This document shows, piece after piece, positions 63,518 through 64,000 of a DNA stretch of 64,000 bases; position 1 is the first letter of the stretch, and the number at the start of each line of letters is the position of its first letter. The notes under the pieces are model-generated. The model had not been told where the DNA came from and did no database searches. It worked only from the letters and a program-made list of their open reading frames with translations. A program made the position numbers and the translations under genes. The stretch comes from JAZIHH01 sp036678685 (GTDB lineage Bacteria > Bacillota > UBA4882 > UBA10575): positions 62,001 to 126,000 of the forward strand of contig JAZIHH010000027.1 in assembly GCA_036678685.1 (NCBI GenBank), given 5' to 3'.

Positions 63518-64000
63518 TGTGGATTCTCCTTATCTTAGAGATTCAAACAAGAACCGGCTGATCTCTATGTAAGGAGTTTTTTATTACTTTCAGTATTGTA
63601 CCGGCATTCTTCAGCTTTTATCTAAATCTTAAAGGTTGACTTATTTAAACGGATTTAAACACCTTTACGAGCTGGCAAAGGAAAATATTTAACCCCCTCA
63701 TCGTATTTTTTTTCACTTAAATATTAATGTTAACATGTAGGCACACCGAATAGGGAAACATTTTCCGAAATATTTCATAGAAATCGTAATTTTACACCAT
63801 TATATGGACTCAACTGGGAAAACCGTGTTAGAAATTAGTTAAGCCCATAGGAATTTATCATAAACATCTGTTTATCCAGGATATTTGCGTTAGCGTAGAC
63901 CTTTGTTTTAAATCGTTTGTTTTTGGTGAAATATCACTCCGTTCAACTCATATCCGGCCAAGGAGGTGGTGGGAAAATTTCAAATAGCCCAAATAGCCAA
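63518..64000. other. AT-rich end region with a lone IS256-type end
   Basis: No complete gene is visible. At 63788-63810 lies aattttacaccattatatgg plus act, the reverse complement of the IS256 left end (22 of 23 bases), but no transposase sequence joins it. A strong aaggagg at 63960 precedes GTG63969 and FQIAQIA-like codons that run off the window, perhaps the start of a glycosyltransferase-type gene; this is only a guess from ten codons. Confidence 0.45.

Overview
The window reads as the chromosome of a diderm (outer-membrane-bearing) Bacillota, of the Limnochordia/Hydrogenispora type. Signs of Bacillota are strong AGGAGG ribosome-binding sites, many TTG/GTG starts and IS21/IS256 relics. Signs of an outer membrane are a TolC-like channel in a complete RND efflux operon, an OmpH/Skp-like periplasmic chaperone, a LolA-like carrier, a beta-barrel ending in Phe, and solute-binding proteins whose signal peptides lack a lipobox Cys. 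The organism assignment is inference. No rRNA, tRNA or CRISPR array was seen.

Layout. (1) 77-16978: a visibly AT-richer biosynthetic island. It encodes a fatty-acyl-AMP ligase/carrier/ketosynthase/pseudo-acyltransferase protein, a free carrier protein, a one-module NRPS with a degenerate C-terminal condensation-like domain, an FtsX/MacB-type ABC exporter (one permease split by an in-frame TGA), a glutamate-1-semialdehyde-type aminotransferase, a LolA-like periplasmic protein, an unknown secreted protein and an outer-membrane barrel. (2) 17050-23374: a scrapyard of truncated transposases, broken genes, a serine hydrolase, a complete IS256-family element, an alpha/alpha-toroid protein, a nitroreductase and an IS21 end. 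(3) 23394-33637: a GH2 glycosidase, a class II aldolase, a frameshifted LamG protein, and an overlapping trio (unknown protein, DUF3160 protein, CapA-like protein). (4) 33744-40837: a MATE transporter (minus strand), then a complete branched-chain amino-acid ABC operon ending in a CBS-ACT protein. (5) 40868-49828: a TPR protein, a DUF4015 glycoside hydrolase-like protein, PhoU, a Nat-type ABC pair, OmpH, an SDR, RtcB and a Gln-rich microprotein. (6) 50236-57000: a TetR-controlled tripartite RND efflux operon. (7) 57266-63396: a sensor kinase cut by a second, truncated IS256 copy fused to the tail of a sugar-binding protein, then a sugar ABC operon with a parvulin-type prolyl isomerase.

How it fits together. 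The most unusual system is region 1. Its parts match a dissected version of the iturin/mycosubtilin start module, which makes a beta-amino fatty acid, coupled to one amino acid. The same run of genes carries what looks like a full route across the envelope: inner-membrane extraction (FtsX-type ABC), periplasmic shuttle (LolA-like) and outer-membrane barrel. I propose a dedicated pathway that makes a lipo-amino acid and places it in or beyond the outer membrane. The enzyme families are read from the sequence; the joint pathway and product are inference.
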